From: Novosphingobium sp. KA1
Lineage (GTDB): Bacteria > Pseudomonadota > Alphaproteobacteria > Sphingomonadales > Sphingomonadaceae
Reading direction: 5' to 3'
DNA length: 64,000 nucleotides
Assembly (NCBI RefSeq): GCF_017309955.1
Contig: NZ_CP021247.1
Coordinates: forward strand, 682,001-746,000
Part shown: positions 25,447-33,710 of the stretch, one piece after another
How the letters are laid out: each line of letters starts with the position of its first letter
Numbering within the stretch: the stretch's first letter is position 1
Program-made: the position numbers and the translations under genes
Notes under the pieces: generated by a model
The model's input: the letters and a program-made list of their open reading frames with translations, nothing else
Databases searched by the model: none
What the model was told of the DNA's origin: nothing

Positions 25447-26691
25447 TTGCTTTACAACGCTTACGAACTGCAGCGCACCATGCTGAGCGGCGCCGCCGCC
25501 TGGGCATCGGTCGGCGCTGAGCTGCTGACGAATCCCTCGATGCCGTTCAGCCACTTCGGCTTCGGCCCGGTCATGGCCTCGGCGCTCGACGTCTTTGCCC
25601 ATGCCACGATGACCCGCGGCAAGCCCGCATTCGACATCGAGGAGGTGACCCTGGGCGGCAAGACCTACCCGGTCACCGAAGCCATCGTCATGCACCGCCC
25701 TTACGGCAACCTGCTGCGCTTCGACCATCCGGGCCTGCCCAAGAACGCGCCCAAGCTGCTGGTCGTCGCGCCGATGAGCGGCCACTTCGCCACCCTGCTG
25801 CGCGGCACCGTGGCGCGCATGGTCGAGACCTGCGAGGTCTACATCACCGACTGGGCCGACGCCAAGATGGTGCCGCAGAGCGCGGGCCGCTTCGACCTTG
25901 ACGACTATATCGACTACCTGATTGCCTTCCTCGAACATATCGGCCCCGGCACCCACATGCTTGCCGTGTGCCAGCCCTCGGTGCCGGCCTTTGCCGCCAC
26001 CGCGATCATGGGCAAGCAGGAAAACCCCTGCCGCCCGGCCACGCTCACCGTGATGGGCGGCCCGATCGACACGCGCGAGGCGCCCACCAGCGTCAACGAC
26101 GTCGCCATGAACCAGCCGCTCGCCTGGTTCGAGCAGAACGTCGTCACCACCGTGCCGCTGACCTATCCCGGCGGCGGCCGCAAGGTCTATCCCGGCTTCC
26201 TGCAACTGGCCGGCTTCATGGCGATGAACCTCGGCAACCACATGATGAGCCACTACGGCATGTTCAAGCACCTCGTCGAAGGCGACGACGAGAGCGCGGC
26301 GGCGACCAAGGCCTTCTATGACGAATACCGCGCGGTCTGCGACATGACCGCCGAATACTACCTCCAGACCGTGGAGCATGTGTTCCAGAAGCATTCGCTG
26401 CCCAATGGCGAGTTCGTCCATCGCGGCGAGCGCATCGACCTTGGCGCGATCCGCGACACCGCCATCCTCGCCGTCGAGGGCGAACGGGACGACATCTCGG
26501 GCCTCGGCCAGACCAAGGCGGCGCTGCACCTCGCCGCCAACCTGCCCGAGGACCGCAAGAAGTACCTCCTGGCCGAAGGCGTGGGGCACTATGGCATCTT
26601 CAACGGCAGCAAATGGCGCGGCCGTATCGCCCCTGTCGTCGAGGCGTGGATTCGCCAGCACCAGAAAAAGCCGCTGAAGGCGGTGGCCTGA
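25447..26691 (+). CDS. phaZ: Intracellular poly(3-hydroxyalkanoate) depolymerase
   Basis: Hydrolyses stored PHA granules from inside the cell. The 414-residue product matches the intracellular i-PhaZ family, which has an alpha/beta-hydrolase fold. The nucleophile is the Cys in the box-like motif AVCQPSVPAFA instead of the usual Ser. EITDWADAK-like and SMVAPMSGHFATLLR-type segments and the His near GVGHYGIFNGSKWRGRI complete the triad region. The start is TTG at 25447, supported by AGGAG 9 nt upstream. The synthase, phasin and a shared leader motif lie elsewhere in the window. A run of 22 C begins 3 nt after the stop codon. Confidence 0.9.
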   Translation: MLYNAYELQRTMLSGAAAWASVGAELLTNPSMPFSHFGFGPVMASALDVFAHATMTRGKPAFDIEEVTLGGKTYPVTEAIVMHRPYGNLLRFDHPGLPKNAPKLLVVAPMSGHFATLLRGTVARMVETCEVYITDWADAKMVPQSAGRFDLDDYIDYLIAFLEHIGPGTHMLAVCQPSVPAFAATAIMGKQENPCRPATLTVMGGPIDTREAPTSVNDVAMNQPLAWFEQNVVTTVPLTYPGGGRKVYPGFLQLAGFMAMNLGNHMMSHYGMFKHLVEGDDESAAATKAFYDEYRAVCDMTAEYYLQTVEHVFQKHSLPNGEFVHRGERIDLGAIRDTAILAVEGERDDISGLGQTKAALHLAANLPEDRKKYLLAEGVGHYGIFNGSKWRGRIAPVVEAWIRQHQKKPLKAVA

Positions 26692-26694
26692 GAG

Positions 26695-26716
26695 CCCCCC
26701 CCCCCCCCCCCCCCCC
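26695..26716. repeat. Homopolymer of 22 C directly after phaZ
   Basis: An uninterrupted run of 22 cytosines begins 3 nt after the phaZ TGA. Such a run is rare, highly slippage-prone, and would be a G-quadruplex-forming strand on the other side. It could also be an assembly or sequencing artefact in length. Confidence 0.85.
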
Positions 26717-26823
26717 GGTTCTGCCGCGCACGGGAGCGCAGCACGGAACGACATGAAACGATGGCGATCCGAAACCGGCCAGCAACCCGCCCGTAACCAG
26801 CGTTGCGGATCAGAGACTTGATC

Positions 26824-26856
26824 AACGGCTTGCTGCATTGCGGCAAGCCGTTTTCA
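26824..26856 (+). terminator. Rho-independent terminator for phaZ
   Basis: AACGGCTTGC at 26824-26833 pairs with its complement at 26843-26852 around a 9-nt loop, followed by TTTT. It lies 132 nt past the phaZ stop codon and beyond the poly-C run. Confidence 0.8.
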
Positions 26857-26940
26857 TCATGCGGCGAGCCGACCGCCTTCCGGGAACCAATGGGTAAGGC
26901 CTTCTGGCGCTGTTAACCGAAATCGGTTAGTCTCAAGCCT

Positions 26941-27612
26941 ATGGAAAACACGTTGGGTCGACGTGCTGTCCTCATGGGCGGATTGGCGGCGGGGGCAAGC
27001 CTCGCGCTTCCCTCCCGGGTGCTGGCAGCCGAAATTTCTTCCGTTAGCACGCCTTCGTCGGGCGGCATCAGCGCGGCGCCTTACAGCCGCACGCCCTATG
27101 AACGGCGCATCCTCGATGCGGCGGCCCGGCAGGTGCAGCGCGTTCAGTCGCACTTGTGGCGCACCGACGTTGTCGGCATTGCCGACTTCGCACAGCCCTC
27201 GTCCCGACCGCGCCTGCATTTCGCCAACCTCGAAAACGGCACGGTACGCTCGTTCCTGCTTGCGCACGGTCGCGGTTCGGACCCGGCGCACAGCGGCTGG
27301 CTGCAGTCGTTCTCGAACATGTACGGTTCGGAAGCCACCTCGCGCGGGGCCTATCTCACCTGCGAGTGGTATCAGGGCAAGTACGGGACCTCGATCCGCC
27401 TCAAGGGCCTCGACGCCGACAATTCGGCCGCGCTCGAACGGGCCATCGTCATGCATCCGGCCTGGTACGTCGATGCCTCGATGATCGCCAAATGGGGCAA
27501 GATCGGCCGCAGCGAAGGCTGCTTCGCGATGGCGCCGACCGACTTCGGCGACGCCCTCATGCACCTTTCGGGCGGGCGCCTGCTGTTTGCGGACCGTATC
27601 GGCGAAGGTTGA
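26941..27612 (+). CDS. Exported murein L,D-transpeptidase-like protein
   Basis: Predicted periplasmic protein of the murein L,D-transpeptidase catalytic-domain family (YkuD-related, PF13645-type), 223 residues. A twin-arginine-like signal GRRAVLMGGLAAGASLALP ends near residue 30. The domain has the pattern RPRLHFANLENG, FLLAHGRGSD, AYLTCEWYQGKYGTSIRLKG, and the catalytic Cys in GRSEGCFAMA with the His in HPAWYVD. Such enzymes may cross-link peptidoglycan or attach proteins to it. Its ATG follows a short non-coding stretch. A large palindromic repeat follows the stop codon. Confidence 0.85.
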   Translation: MENTLGRRAVLMGGLAAGASLALPSRVLAAEISSVSTPSSGGISAAPYSRTPYERRILDAAARQVQRVQSHLWRTDVVGIADFAQPSSRPRLHFANLENGTVRSFLLAHGRGSDPAHSGWLQSFSNMYGSEATSRGAYLTCEWYQGKYGTSIRLKGLDADNSAALERAIVMHPAWYVDASMIAKWGKIGRSEGCFAMAPTDFGDALMHLSGGRLLFADRIGEG

Positions 27613-27625
27613 GAGCGCCGGCTCA

Positions 27626-27778
27626 GAGACCGTTTGAAAAATGCCCGAGGGGCATTTTTGGGGCGGCACCGGCCCTCTCCCCCACCCTACCACCCACAGG
27701 ATACTACCGTTGGGTGGTAGGGTGGGGGAGCGGGCCGGTGCCGCAAAATTCGCGTTTCGCGAATTTTCAAACGGTCTC
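27626..27778. repeat. 153-bp palindromic intergenic element, copy A
   Basis: The outer ends GAGACCGTTTGAAAA (27626-27640) and its complement (27764-27778) match perfectly over 15 bp. Inside, arms 27663-27696 and 27711-27744 pair at 33 of 34 positions around a 14-nt loop. Small hairpins flank both arms (AATGCCC/GGGCATT and AATTCGCG/CGCGAATT types). The next copy at 30.7 kb has the same architecture, so this is a repeat family, probably mobile or structural. Confidence 0.8.
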
Positions 27779-27914
27779 TCAGCGCCAGCCCAAGGCACAC
27801 GCTGAAATGCGGGCCAAGAACGCGTCCCGCTTTCATTTTTGTCACGACGTCAATGAATCCCATGCATCACTGGCGCGTTAGACAGTGCGGCGGCGTCCTG
27901 TTACGAAAACCGGC

Positions 27915-28523
27915 ATGGACGGAAAACTCACCGGGTTCAGGAAGGACGCGCCCACCGACGCGCGGCAGGTGCGTTCGCGCAAGGCGCTGAACGCGACGAT
28001 GCTCGCGCTGCTGGAGCAGCGCCCGTTCGACCAGATCACCATCCGCGAGATCGCCGGCCATGCCGGGATCGGTTATGCCACCTTTTTCCGCCATTATCCG
28101 ACCAAGGAAGCCCTGCTCGGCGACGTCGCCTCGGATGAAATCGCCCATCTTCTGGCGATGACGATCCCGGTGCTGCGCGATGCCGACAGTTTCGAATCCA
28201 CGCTGGCGCTGTGCCGCTATGTCGAGCAGCACCGCGCCTTGTGGTCGGCCCTGCTGGCCGGCGGCGCGGCGGCCATCGTGCGCAACGAGTTCATCCGCCA
28301 GGCGCGCGGGCTGGTGGGCCAGGTCGAGACCCCGGTGACCTGGCTTCCCGCCGACCTCGGCGTCGTCCACGGCACCGGCGCCACGTTCGACCTCCTGGCC
28401 TGGTGGCTGGGCCATGCGCCGGAAATGGCACCCGATGCCGTCGCCCCCCTGCTCCACCGGCTGGTCATCGCCCCGCTGATCGGGGACCGCTCGGCGGTCA
28501 CGGCAGGTGCCCTTGCAGGCTGA
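27915..28523 (+). CDS. TetR-family transcriptional regulator
   Basis: 202-residue DNA-binding repressor-type protein. The N-terminal helix-turn-helix is ITIREIAGHAGIGYATFFRHYPTKEALL at about residues 38-65. The C-terminal ligand-binding part is helical and ends near PLLHRLVIAPLIGD. ATG at 27915 is used. Its last 17 nt overlap the start of the XdhC-like gene, so it probably controls the xdhC-mocA pair. Confidence 0.88.
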   Translation: MDGKLTGFRKDAPTDARQVRSRKALNATMLALLEQRPFDQITIREIAGHAGIGYATFFRHYPTKEALLGDVASDEIAHLLAMTIPVLRDADSFESTLALCRYVEQHRALWSALLAGGAAAIVRNEFIRQARGLVGQVETPVTWLPADLGVVHGTGATFDLLAWWLGHAPEMAPDAVAPLLHRLVIAPLIGDRSAVTAGALAG

Positions 28524-29541
28524 CACGCCAGCTGGCGCGATGGGCGCGGGCTTGCCCGGCGAAATCGCGCATGCCGACTGGCCGCTGTTCGGCTGGATCG
28601 ACGACATTCGCGCGCCCCTCGCCGCCGCGCGGGCCAGTGGCCGCGCTGGCGTGCTGGCAACACTCTACCGCGTGGCCGGCAGCGCCCCGCGCGGCCCCGG
28701 CGCCCAGATGCTGTTCGCGGCCCGCTCCGATGGCACCTTGGAAGCCAGCGGCTATTTCTCGGGCGATTGCATCGAAGGCGACGTGGCGCACCACGCCGCG
28801 CAAGTCCTCGCCGATGGCCAGCCGCGCTGGCTCCACTACGGGCAGGGCAGCCCGTGGATCGACCTGCGCCTGCGCTGCGGCGGCGCGCTCCACGTGATGG
28901 TGGAGCGACTGGCGGCCGACTGCCCGGCCGCCGCCGACCTGCTGCGCCATGCCGAAGAGCGCCGCCCCTGCCGCTGGCACAGCGATGGGCTGACCCGGCG
29001 CGTGACGCGCGACGACGGCCCCCTTCTCGCCTTCTGCGAAGCGCCTTTCACGCTCGCCCGCCGCCACGATCCACCACGCCGCCTGATCGTCTCCGGCGGC
29101 GATCCGGGCGCGCTCGCCGCCGCCCGGCTGGCCGCGATGACCGGGTTCGAGACGGTGCTGGTGCGTCCGGACGGCCCCCATTCGCCGCCGCCCTTCACGG
29201 TCTCGCGCTACTTGCGCAGCGCGCCGGAACAGGCCGTCAGCGATCTCGGGATGGACCGCTGGACCGCCTATCTCGGCGCCACCCACGAGGACGGACACGA
29301 TCTCGGCGGCTGCCTCGCCGCCCTGCGCGGCCAGGCGGCCTGGGTCGGCATGATCGGCGCCAGATCGCGGGCTGATGGGCGGCTGGCAGCCCTCCGCGCC
29401 CTCGGCGCAAGCGAGGCGGAGCTGGCCCGCCTCAACCTCTCGCCCGGCGTCACCGGGCTTGGCAAATCACCCTTCGAAGTGGCCACCGGCATCCTCGCCC
29501 AGATCATGCAGGCGATGAACCCGGCGGCCGAGCGGGCATGA
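28507..29541 (+). CDS. XdhC/CoxI-family molybdenum-cofactor insertion protein
   Basis: Chaperone-like protein that inserts or sulfurates molybdenum cofactor in xanthine dehydrogenase/CO dehydrogenase-type enzymes. In 344 residues it has the N-terminal XdhC_CoxI domain (GRAGVLATLYRVAGSAPRG) and the C-terminal Rossmann XdhC_C domain (RRLIVSGGDPGALAAARLAA), followed by the typical VGMIGARSR and GLGKSPFEVA tail. GTG at 28507 is used; ATG at 28540 is the alternative. It overlaps TetR by 17 nt and the cytidylyltransferase-like gene by 4 nt (ATGA), giving a tight operon. Confidence 0.88.
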   Translation: MPLQADTPAGAMGAGLPGEIAHADWPLFGWIDDIRAPLAAARASGRAGVLATLYRVAGSAPRGPGAQMLFAARSDGTLEASGYFSGDCIEGDVAHHAAQVLADGQPRWLHYGQGSPWIDLRLRCGGALHVMVERLAADCPAAADLLRHAEERRPCRWHSDGLTRRVTRDDGPLLAFCEAPFTLARRHDPPRRLIVSGGDPGALAAARLAAMTGFETVLVRPDGPHSPPPFTVSRYLRSAPEQAVSDLGMDRWTAYLGATHEDGHDLGGCLAALRGQAAWVGMIGARSRADGRLAALRALGASEAELARLNLSPGVTGLGKSPFEVATGILAQIMQAMNPAAERA

Positions 29542-30098
29542 CCCACACCGCGCTGGTGCTGGCAGCGGGGCACTCCAGCCGGTTCGGCAGCGACAAGCTC
29601 TCTGCCCTGCTCGACGGCGAACCGCTGCTGTTTCATGCGATCCGCGCAGCGCGGGCCGCGCCGGTTTGCCGGGTGATCGTGGTGGCACGCACCGGCCTCG
29701 ACCTCGGCGAATGGCCAGGCGAACCGCCGGTCGATGCCTTGCGGATCGACAGTGCGGCATTGTCGCAATCCCTGAAAGCCGGGATCGCGGCGGCAGCCGG
29801 AGCAGACGGTGTGTTTGTGTTCCTCGGCGACATGCCCCGGGTGCCGCACGGGGAAGCGGCAAGGCTGGCGGCGATCATCGGGAACAACATCGCCGCCCTG
29901 CCCCGTTACCGGGGAAGACCCGGACACCCCGCGCTGCTCCGCGCACGGCTGTTCCCGCAGATCGCCAGGCTGGGGGGCGATGAAGGCGCAGGCCGACTGC
30001 TGCGTTCCCGCCGGGACGTGGTGTTCGATGAGGTGGACGATCCGGCAATCTTGCTGGACGTGGATCGGCCGGAGGACTTGCACGCGCTGCGAAGCTAG
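29538..30098 (+). CDS. MocA-like molybdenum cofactor nucleotidyltransferase
   Basis: 186-residue nucleotidyltransferase of the MobA/MocA family that attaches CMP (or a similar nucleotide) to molybdopterin. The NTP-binding start is ALVLAAGHSSRFGSDKL. FLGDMPRVPHG carries the metal-binding Asp, and RGRPGHPALLRARLF is the family phrase. It is translationally coupled to the XdhC-like gene and convergent with the YqgE gene by a 4-nt overlap. A second relative, mobA, is at 51.6 kb; this copy is likely dedicated to molybdenum hydroxylases. Confidence 0.85.
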   Translation: MTHTALVLAAGHSSRFGSDKLSALLDGEPLLFHAIRAARAAPVCRVIVVARTGLDLGEWPGEPPVDALRIDSAALSQSLKAGIAAAAGADGVFVFLGDMPRVPHGEAARLAAIIGNNIAALPRYRGRPGHPALLRARLFPQIARLGGDEGAGRLLRSRRDVVFDEVDDPAILLDVDRPEDLHALRS

Positions 30099-30655
30099 GC
30101 CCGACCGGTCTCGCTCGCCAGCAAGGCGGGATCGATGCCTTCCGCCCGCCATGTCGCGCCCCAGCGGGCATCGACCGGGGTTTCGAACAGGATCTCGGGA
30201 TGCGGGTCGGCCGCATACCAGCCGTGCTGGCGCATCTCGCTCTCGAGCTGGCCCGCCCCCCAGCCGGCATAGCCCAGCGCCATCAGCCAGCGGCTCGGCC
30301 CGCGGCCTTCGGCGATGGCACGCAGCACGTCCATCGACGCGGTCAGCGCGCAGAGCGGCTGGACCTGCAAGGTGTCCGCGCCGCCCCAGTCGGTGGAATG
30401 GAGGATGAAGCCGCGCCCCGGCTCCACCGGCCCGCCATCGTGCACCTGACAATTGGGGGTATCGCCGGGATCGATATCGAACTCTTCAAGAATATCGTGG
30501 AAGCGAACACCTTCGCGCAGCCGGCCGATGCCGATGCCCAGCGCGCCGTTCTCGTCATGCACACACATCACGCTGACGGTGCGGTCGAAGCGGGGATCGA
30601 ACATGCCCGGCATGGCCAGCAGCAGCCTTCCGGAGAGGTATTGTTTCTCGGTCAC
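30095..30655 (-). CDS. YqgE/AlgH family protein
   Basis: Small conserved protein of 186 residues, family UPF0301. It opens with LSGRLLLAMPGMFDPRF followed by RTVSVMCVHDENGALG and GGPVEPGRGFILHS, which are diagnostic. The role in the cell is unclear; an alginate-regulation link (AlgH) is known in Pseudomonas only. GTG at 30653-30655 was chosen because the family starts there; there is no clear ribosome site. A palindromic repeat copy lies immediately upstream. Confidence 0.85.
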   Translation of the reverse strand: MTEKQYLSGRLLLAMPGMFDPRFDRTVSVMCVHDENGALGIGIGRLREGVRFHDILEEFDIDPGDTPNCQVHDGGPVEPGRGFILHSTDWGGADTLQVQPLCALTASMDVLRAIAEGRGPSRWLMALGYAGWGAGQLESEMRQHGWYAADPHPEILFETPVDARWGATWRAEGIDPALLASETGRA

Positions 30656-30709
30656 GGTGCGATTGTAGGCGCTTGGGCCATAACGGCAAGGCACAACGCG
30701 CTCTTTGGA

Positions 30710-30884
30710 AAATGCCCGGAAAGGGCATTTTCGGGGCGGCACCAGCCCACTCCCGTCCCGAAGAGCACGAAAAGGTCCGGGGGACCTTTTCGCTGAAGGG
30801 GCCGACCACCCATCAGGGTACACTCGTGGGTGGTCGGGTGGGGGAGTGGGCTGGTGCCGCCAAAATCCGCCTGCGGCGGATTTT
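30710..30884. repeat. Palindromic intergenic element, copy B
   Basis: A relative of the 27.6-kb element. Arms GGCGGCACCAGCCCACTCCC (30735-30754) and the complement (30842-30861) match at 20 of 20. An inner ACCACCCA/TGGGTGGT pair and an extra AAAAGGTCC/GGACCTTTT hairpin (30769-30793) lie between. AAATGCCC/GGGCATTT (30710-30730) and AAAATCCGC/GCGGATTTT (30862-30884) flank the arms, the same order as copy A. Confidence 0.8.
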
Positions 30885-30959
30885 CAAATAACTCCTAACG
30901 TCTTTTCGCACCGATCCGGGCACTCTATGCGAACGCGAAACCTCAGGAGATTTTCACCC

Positions 30960-31652
30960 GTGAGCCTGCTTTTCGAACTGCCCGCCACGCCTTCGGTCGC
31001 CGTGATCGGCGAGGCGGCGCGCTATCCGGTGCGGCGCGTGTTCTGCGTGGGCCGCAACTATGCCGCCCATGCCCGCGAACTGGGCAACGCGGTCGACCGC
31101 GAGGCGCCGATCTGGTTCAACAAGGCCCCCGCCGCGCTGTGCAATTCCCCGGCGACGATACCCTATCCGCCCGGCACACAGGATTGCCACTACGAGATGG
31201 AACTGGTCGTCGCCATTGGCGCCGAAGGCTTCGAAGTCTCCATCGATGAAGCGATGGGCCTCGTCTATGGCTATGCTTGCGGGATCGACCTCACCCGCCG
31301 CGACCTCCAGAACGCCGCGAAGGCCAAGGGCTATCCCTGGGACACCGCCAAGGACTTCGAGAACGCCGCCGTCATCGCCCCGATCACCCGCGCCGCAGAG
31401 TTCGGCGCGCTCGCTGCCCAGCGCATCACCCTGACCAAGAACGGCGAAACCAAACAGGACGCGCCGCTCAGCGACATGATCTGGTCGATCCCCGAACTGA
31501 TCGCCGACCTTTCGCGCCTATATCACCTCGCCCCCGGCGACCTGATCTATACCGGCACTCCGGCCGGCGTCGGTCCCGTTGCCCCCGGCGACAGGCTGGA
31601 AGGCCGCGTGGACGGCCTCGAACCGCTGGTGCTGGAAATCGCGGCGGCCTGA
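30960..31652 (+). CDS. Fumarylacetoacetate hydrolase-family protein
   Basis: Metal-dependent hydrolase of 230 residues that cleaves a C-C bond in beta-diketo acids, as in fumarylpyruvate or 2-oxo-hept-3-enedioate hydrolase. The motifs VFCVGRNYAAHARELG and EMELVVAIG carry the metal-binding acids, with GYACGIDLTRRDLQ and DLIYTGTPAGVGP after. GTG at 30960 is preferred for AGGAG 10 nt upstream. The TonB receptor gene starts 5 nt after the stop, so the two form an operon; this suggests uptake and breakdown of an aromatic or keto-acid nutrient, which is an inference. Confidence 0.88.
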   Translation: MSLLFELPATPSVAVIGEAARYPVRRVFCVGRNYAAHARELGNAVDREAPIWFNKAPAALCNSPATIPYPPGTQDCHYEMELVVAIGAEGFEVSIDEAMGLVYGYACGIDLTRRDLQNAAKAKGYPWDTAKDFENAAVIAPITRAAEFGALAAQRITLTKNGETKQDAPLSDMIWSIPELIADLSRLYHLAPGDLIYTGTPAGVGPVAPGDRLEGRVDGLEPLVLEIAAA

Positions 31653-31656
31653 TTCC

Positions 31657-33657
31657 ATGCGCAAGCCTCTGAAGATTGCCCTGCTGGCGAGTGTCTCCCT
31701 CACCGCGCCCGCGCTGGCCGACGAGCCGGCGAGTCCCATCATCGTCACCGGCCACGGCCTCGACGACGGTCCGGCAACGCCCGCCTACGATGTCGAGATC
31801 ATCGGCCGCGACACGATCACCTCCAGCGCCTCGGGCCGGATCGAGGACGTGCTGTCTTCCGTCGCCGGTTTCTCGCAGTTCCGCCGTTCGGACAGCCGCT
31901 CGGCCAACCCATCGGCGCAAGGCGCGAACTTGCGCGCGCTGGGCGGCAATGCGGCCAGCCGCACTCTGGTGCTGCTCGACGGCGTGCCGGTCGCCAACCC
32001 GTTCTTCGGCTACATCCCCTACAGCGCCATTCCCCCCGAACGCATCGGCTCGGTGCGGGTGACGCGCGGCGGCGGATCGGGTGCATTCGGATCGGGCGCG
32101 GTGGCGGGCACCATCGAGATGAGCAGCGCCGGCCCCGACCAGATCGGCCTGCTGCAAGGCGAGGCGCTGGTGAACGACCGGGGCGAGACGCAGGCCTCGC
32201 TCACCGCGGCGCCGAAGCTGGGCAGCGGCTTCCTGGTCGCCAGCGTGCAGTGGGACCGCGGCGACGGCTTCTGGACGACGCCGAAGGACCAGCGCGTCGC
32301 TGCCTCTGCCCGCGCCGCCTACGAGACACTTTCGGGAAGCCTGCGCGCCGTGGCCCCGATCTCGGGCGACGTCGAGATGCAGGCCGCCGTGCTGGCCTAC
32401 GACGATTCGCGCAGCTTGCGCTTCAAGGGCGCGGATTCGACGTCCGAGGGCCAGCAGGCCTCGCTGCGTGTGGTCGGCCGGGGCCAGTGGCAGTTCGACG
32501 TGCTGGGCTATGTGCAGGCGCAGGACTTCTCGAACGTGGTCATCAGTTCGACCAGCTACAAGAAGACGCTCGACCAGCACCGCACGCCGACCACGGCGAT
32601 CGGCGGCAAGGCCGAACTGCGCCCGCCCGTGGGCGGCAACCACGTGCTGCGCCTCGGCACCGATGTGAAGCTGGCCTCCGGGCACCTCCTCGAAATGCCC
32701 TATTCGGCAGCGACCGGCCTTGCGACCGCCGTGCGCCGCGCGGGCGGCGACCAGTCCGACCTCGGCTTCTACCTTCAGGACGACTGGACCATCGGCAACC
32801 TGGTGCTCACCGCCGGGGGCCGCGCCGATCGCTGGACGATCCGCAATGGCTTCTACCGCTCGGTCTCGCCCACCAGCGGCGCGGTGACGCAGGACAGCAC
32901 TTATGCCGATCGCTCGGGCTGGGAGGGCAATGCGCGCGGCGGGATCGTGTGGAAGGCCGGCGAGGCGGTCAGCCTGCGCGCCGCCGCCTATACCGGCATG
33001 CGGCTGCCGACGCTGAACGAGCTATACCGGCCCTACGTGGTCTTTCCGGTGACGACCAACGCCAATCCGAACCTCAAACCCGAACGCCTGCGCGGGTATG
33101 AAGCCGGAATCGATGTCACGCCGATCACACCGCTGACGCTCTCGCTCACCGCTTTCGACAACCGGCTGAAGAACGCCATCGCCAACGTCACTGTCGCCAC
33201 CAATACCCAGCAGCGTCAGAACGTCGATGCGATCCGCGCGCGTGGCATCGAGGCGAGCGCCGCGCTCGATCTCGGCCCGGTCAGTCTCGACGGTTCGCTG
33301 GCCTGGACCGATTCCAGGGTGAAGGCCGAAGGACTGGCGCTGGACGGCATGCGCCCGGCGCAAGTGCCCAGGCTTTCCGCCACCGCGACGCTGGCATGGA
33401 TGCCGCGCGAAGGCTGGCGCTTCGCCGCCACGGTCCGCCGCACCGGCGCCCAGTTCGAGGACGATCAGCAGCGATACGTGCTTCCCGCCGCCACGACGTT
33501 CGATGCCTATCTGCAGGTGCCGGTGGCCGGCCCGGTCTCGCTGGTGCTGCGGGCCGAGAACCTCACCGACCAGACCATCGTCACCCGCAACCAGGACGGA
33601 TCGATGGACCTCGGCGTGCCGCGCACGATCTGGGCAGGCATGAAAGTAATGCTCTGA
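31657..33657 (+). CDS. TonB-dependent outer-membrane receptor
   Basis: 666-residue outer-membrane transporter energised by TonB-ExbBD. A signal peptide of about 20 residues ends APALA. The TonB-box-like SPIIVTGHG is followed by the plug (about 30-150: IEDVLSSVAGFSQFRRSD, GANLRALGGNAASRTLVLLDG). A barrel fills the rest, with conserved NANPNLKPERLRGYEAG and AENLTDQTIVTRN. The last residues are IWAGMKVML, which is less typical than a Phe or Trp end. It is co-transcribed with the FAH-family hydrolase gene. Substrate: not readable. Confidence 0.9.
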   Translation: MRKPLKIALLASVSLTAPALADEPASPIIVTGHGLDDGPATPAYDVEIIGRDTITSSASGRIEDVLSSVAGFSQFRRSDSRSANPSAQGANLRALGGNAASRTLVLLDGVPVANPFFGYIPYSAIPPERIGSVRVTRGGGSGAFGSGAVAGTIEMSSAGPDQIGLLQGEALVNDRGETQASLTAAPKLGSGFLVASVQWDRGDGFWTTPKDQRVAASARAAYETLSGSLRAVAPISGDVEMQAAVLAYDDSRSLRFKGADSTSEGQQASLRVVGRGQWQFDVLGYVQAQDFSNVVISSTSYKKTLDQHRTPTTAIGGKAELRPPVGGNHVLRLGTDVKLASGHLLEMPYSAATGLATAVRRAGGDQSDLGFYLQDDWTIGNLVLTAGGRADRWTIRNGFYRSVSPTSGAVTQDSTYADRSGWEGNARGGIVWKAGEAVSLRAAAYTGMRLPTLNELYRPYVVFPVTTNANPNLKPERLRGYEAGIDVTPITPLTLSLTAFDNRLKNAIANVTVATNTQQRQNVDAIRARGIEASAALDLGPVSLDGSLAWTDSRVKAEGLALDGMRPAQVPRLSATATLAWMPREGWRFAATVRRTGAQFEDDQQRYVLPAATTFDAYLQVPVAGPVSLVLRAENLTDQTIVTRNQDGSMDLGVPRTIWAGMKVML

Positions 33658-33710
33658 TATCGATGGATCCCGCACTGGAAACGCGCCGCCGCGATGGTTA
33701 AGGAATGCCG

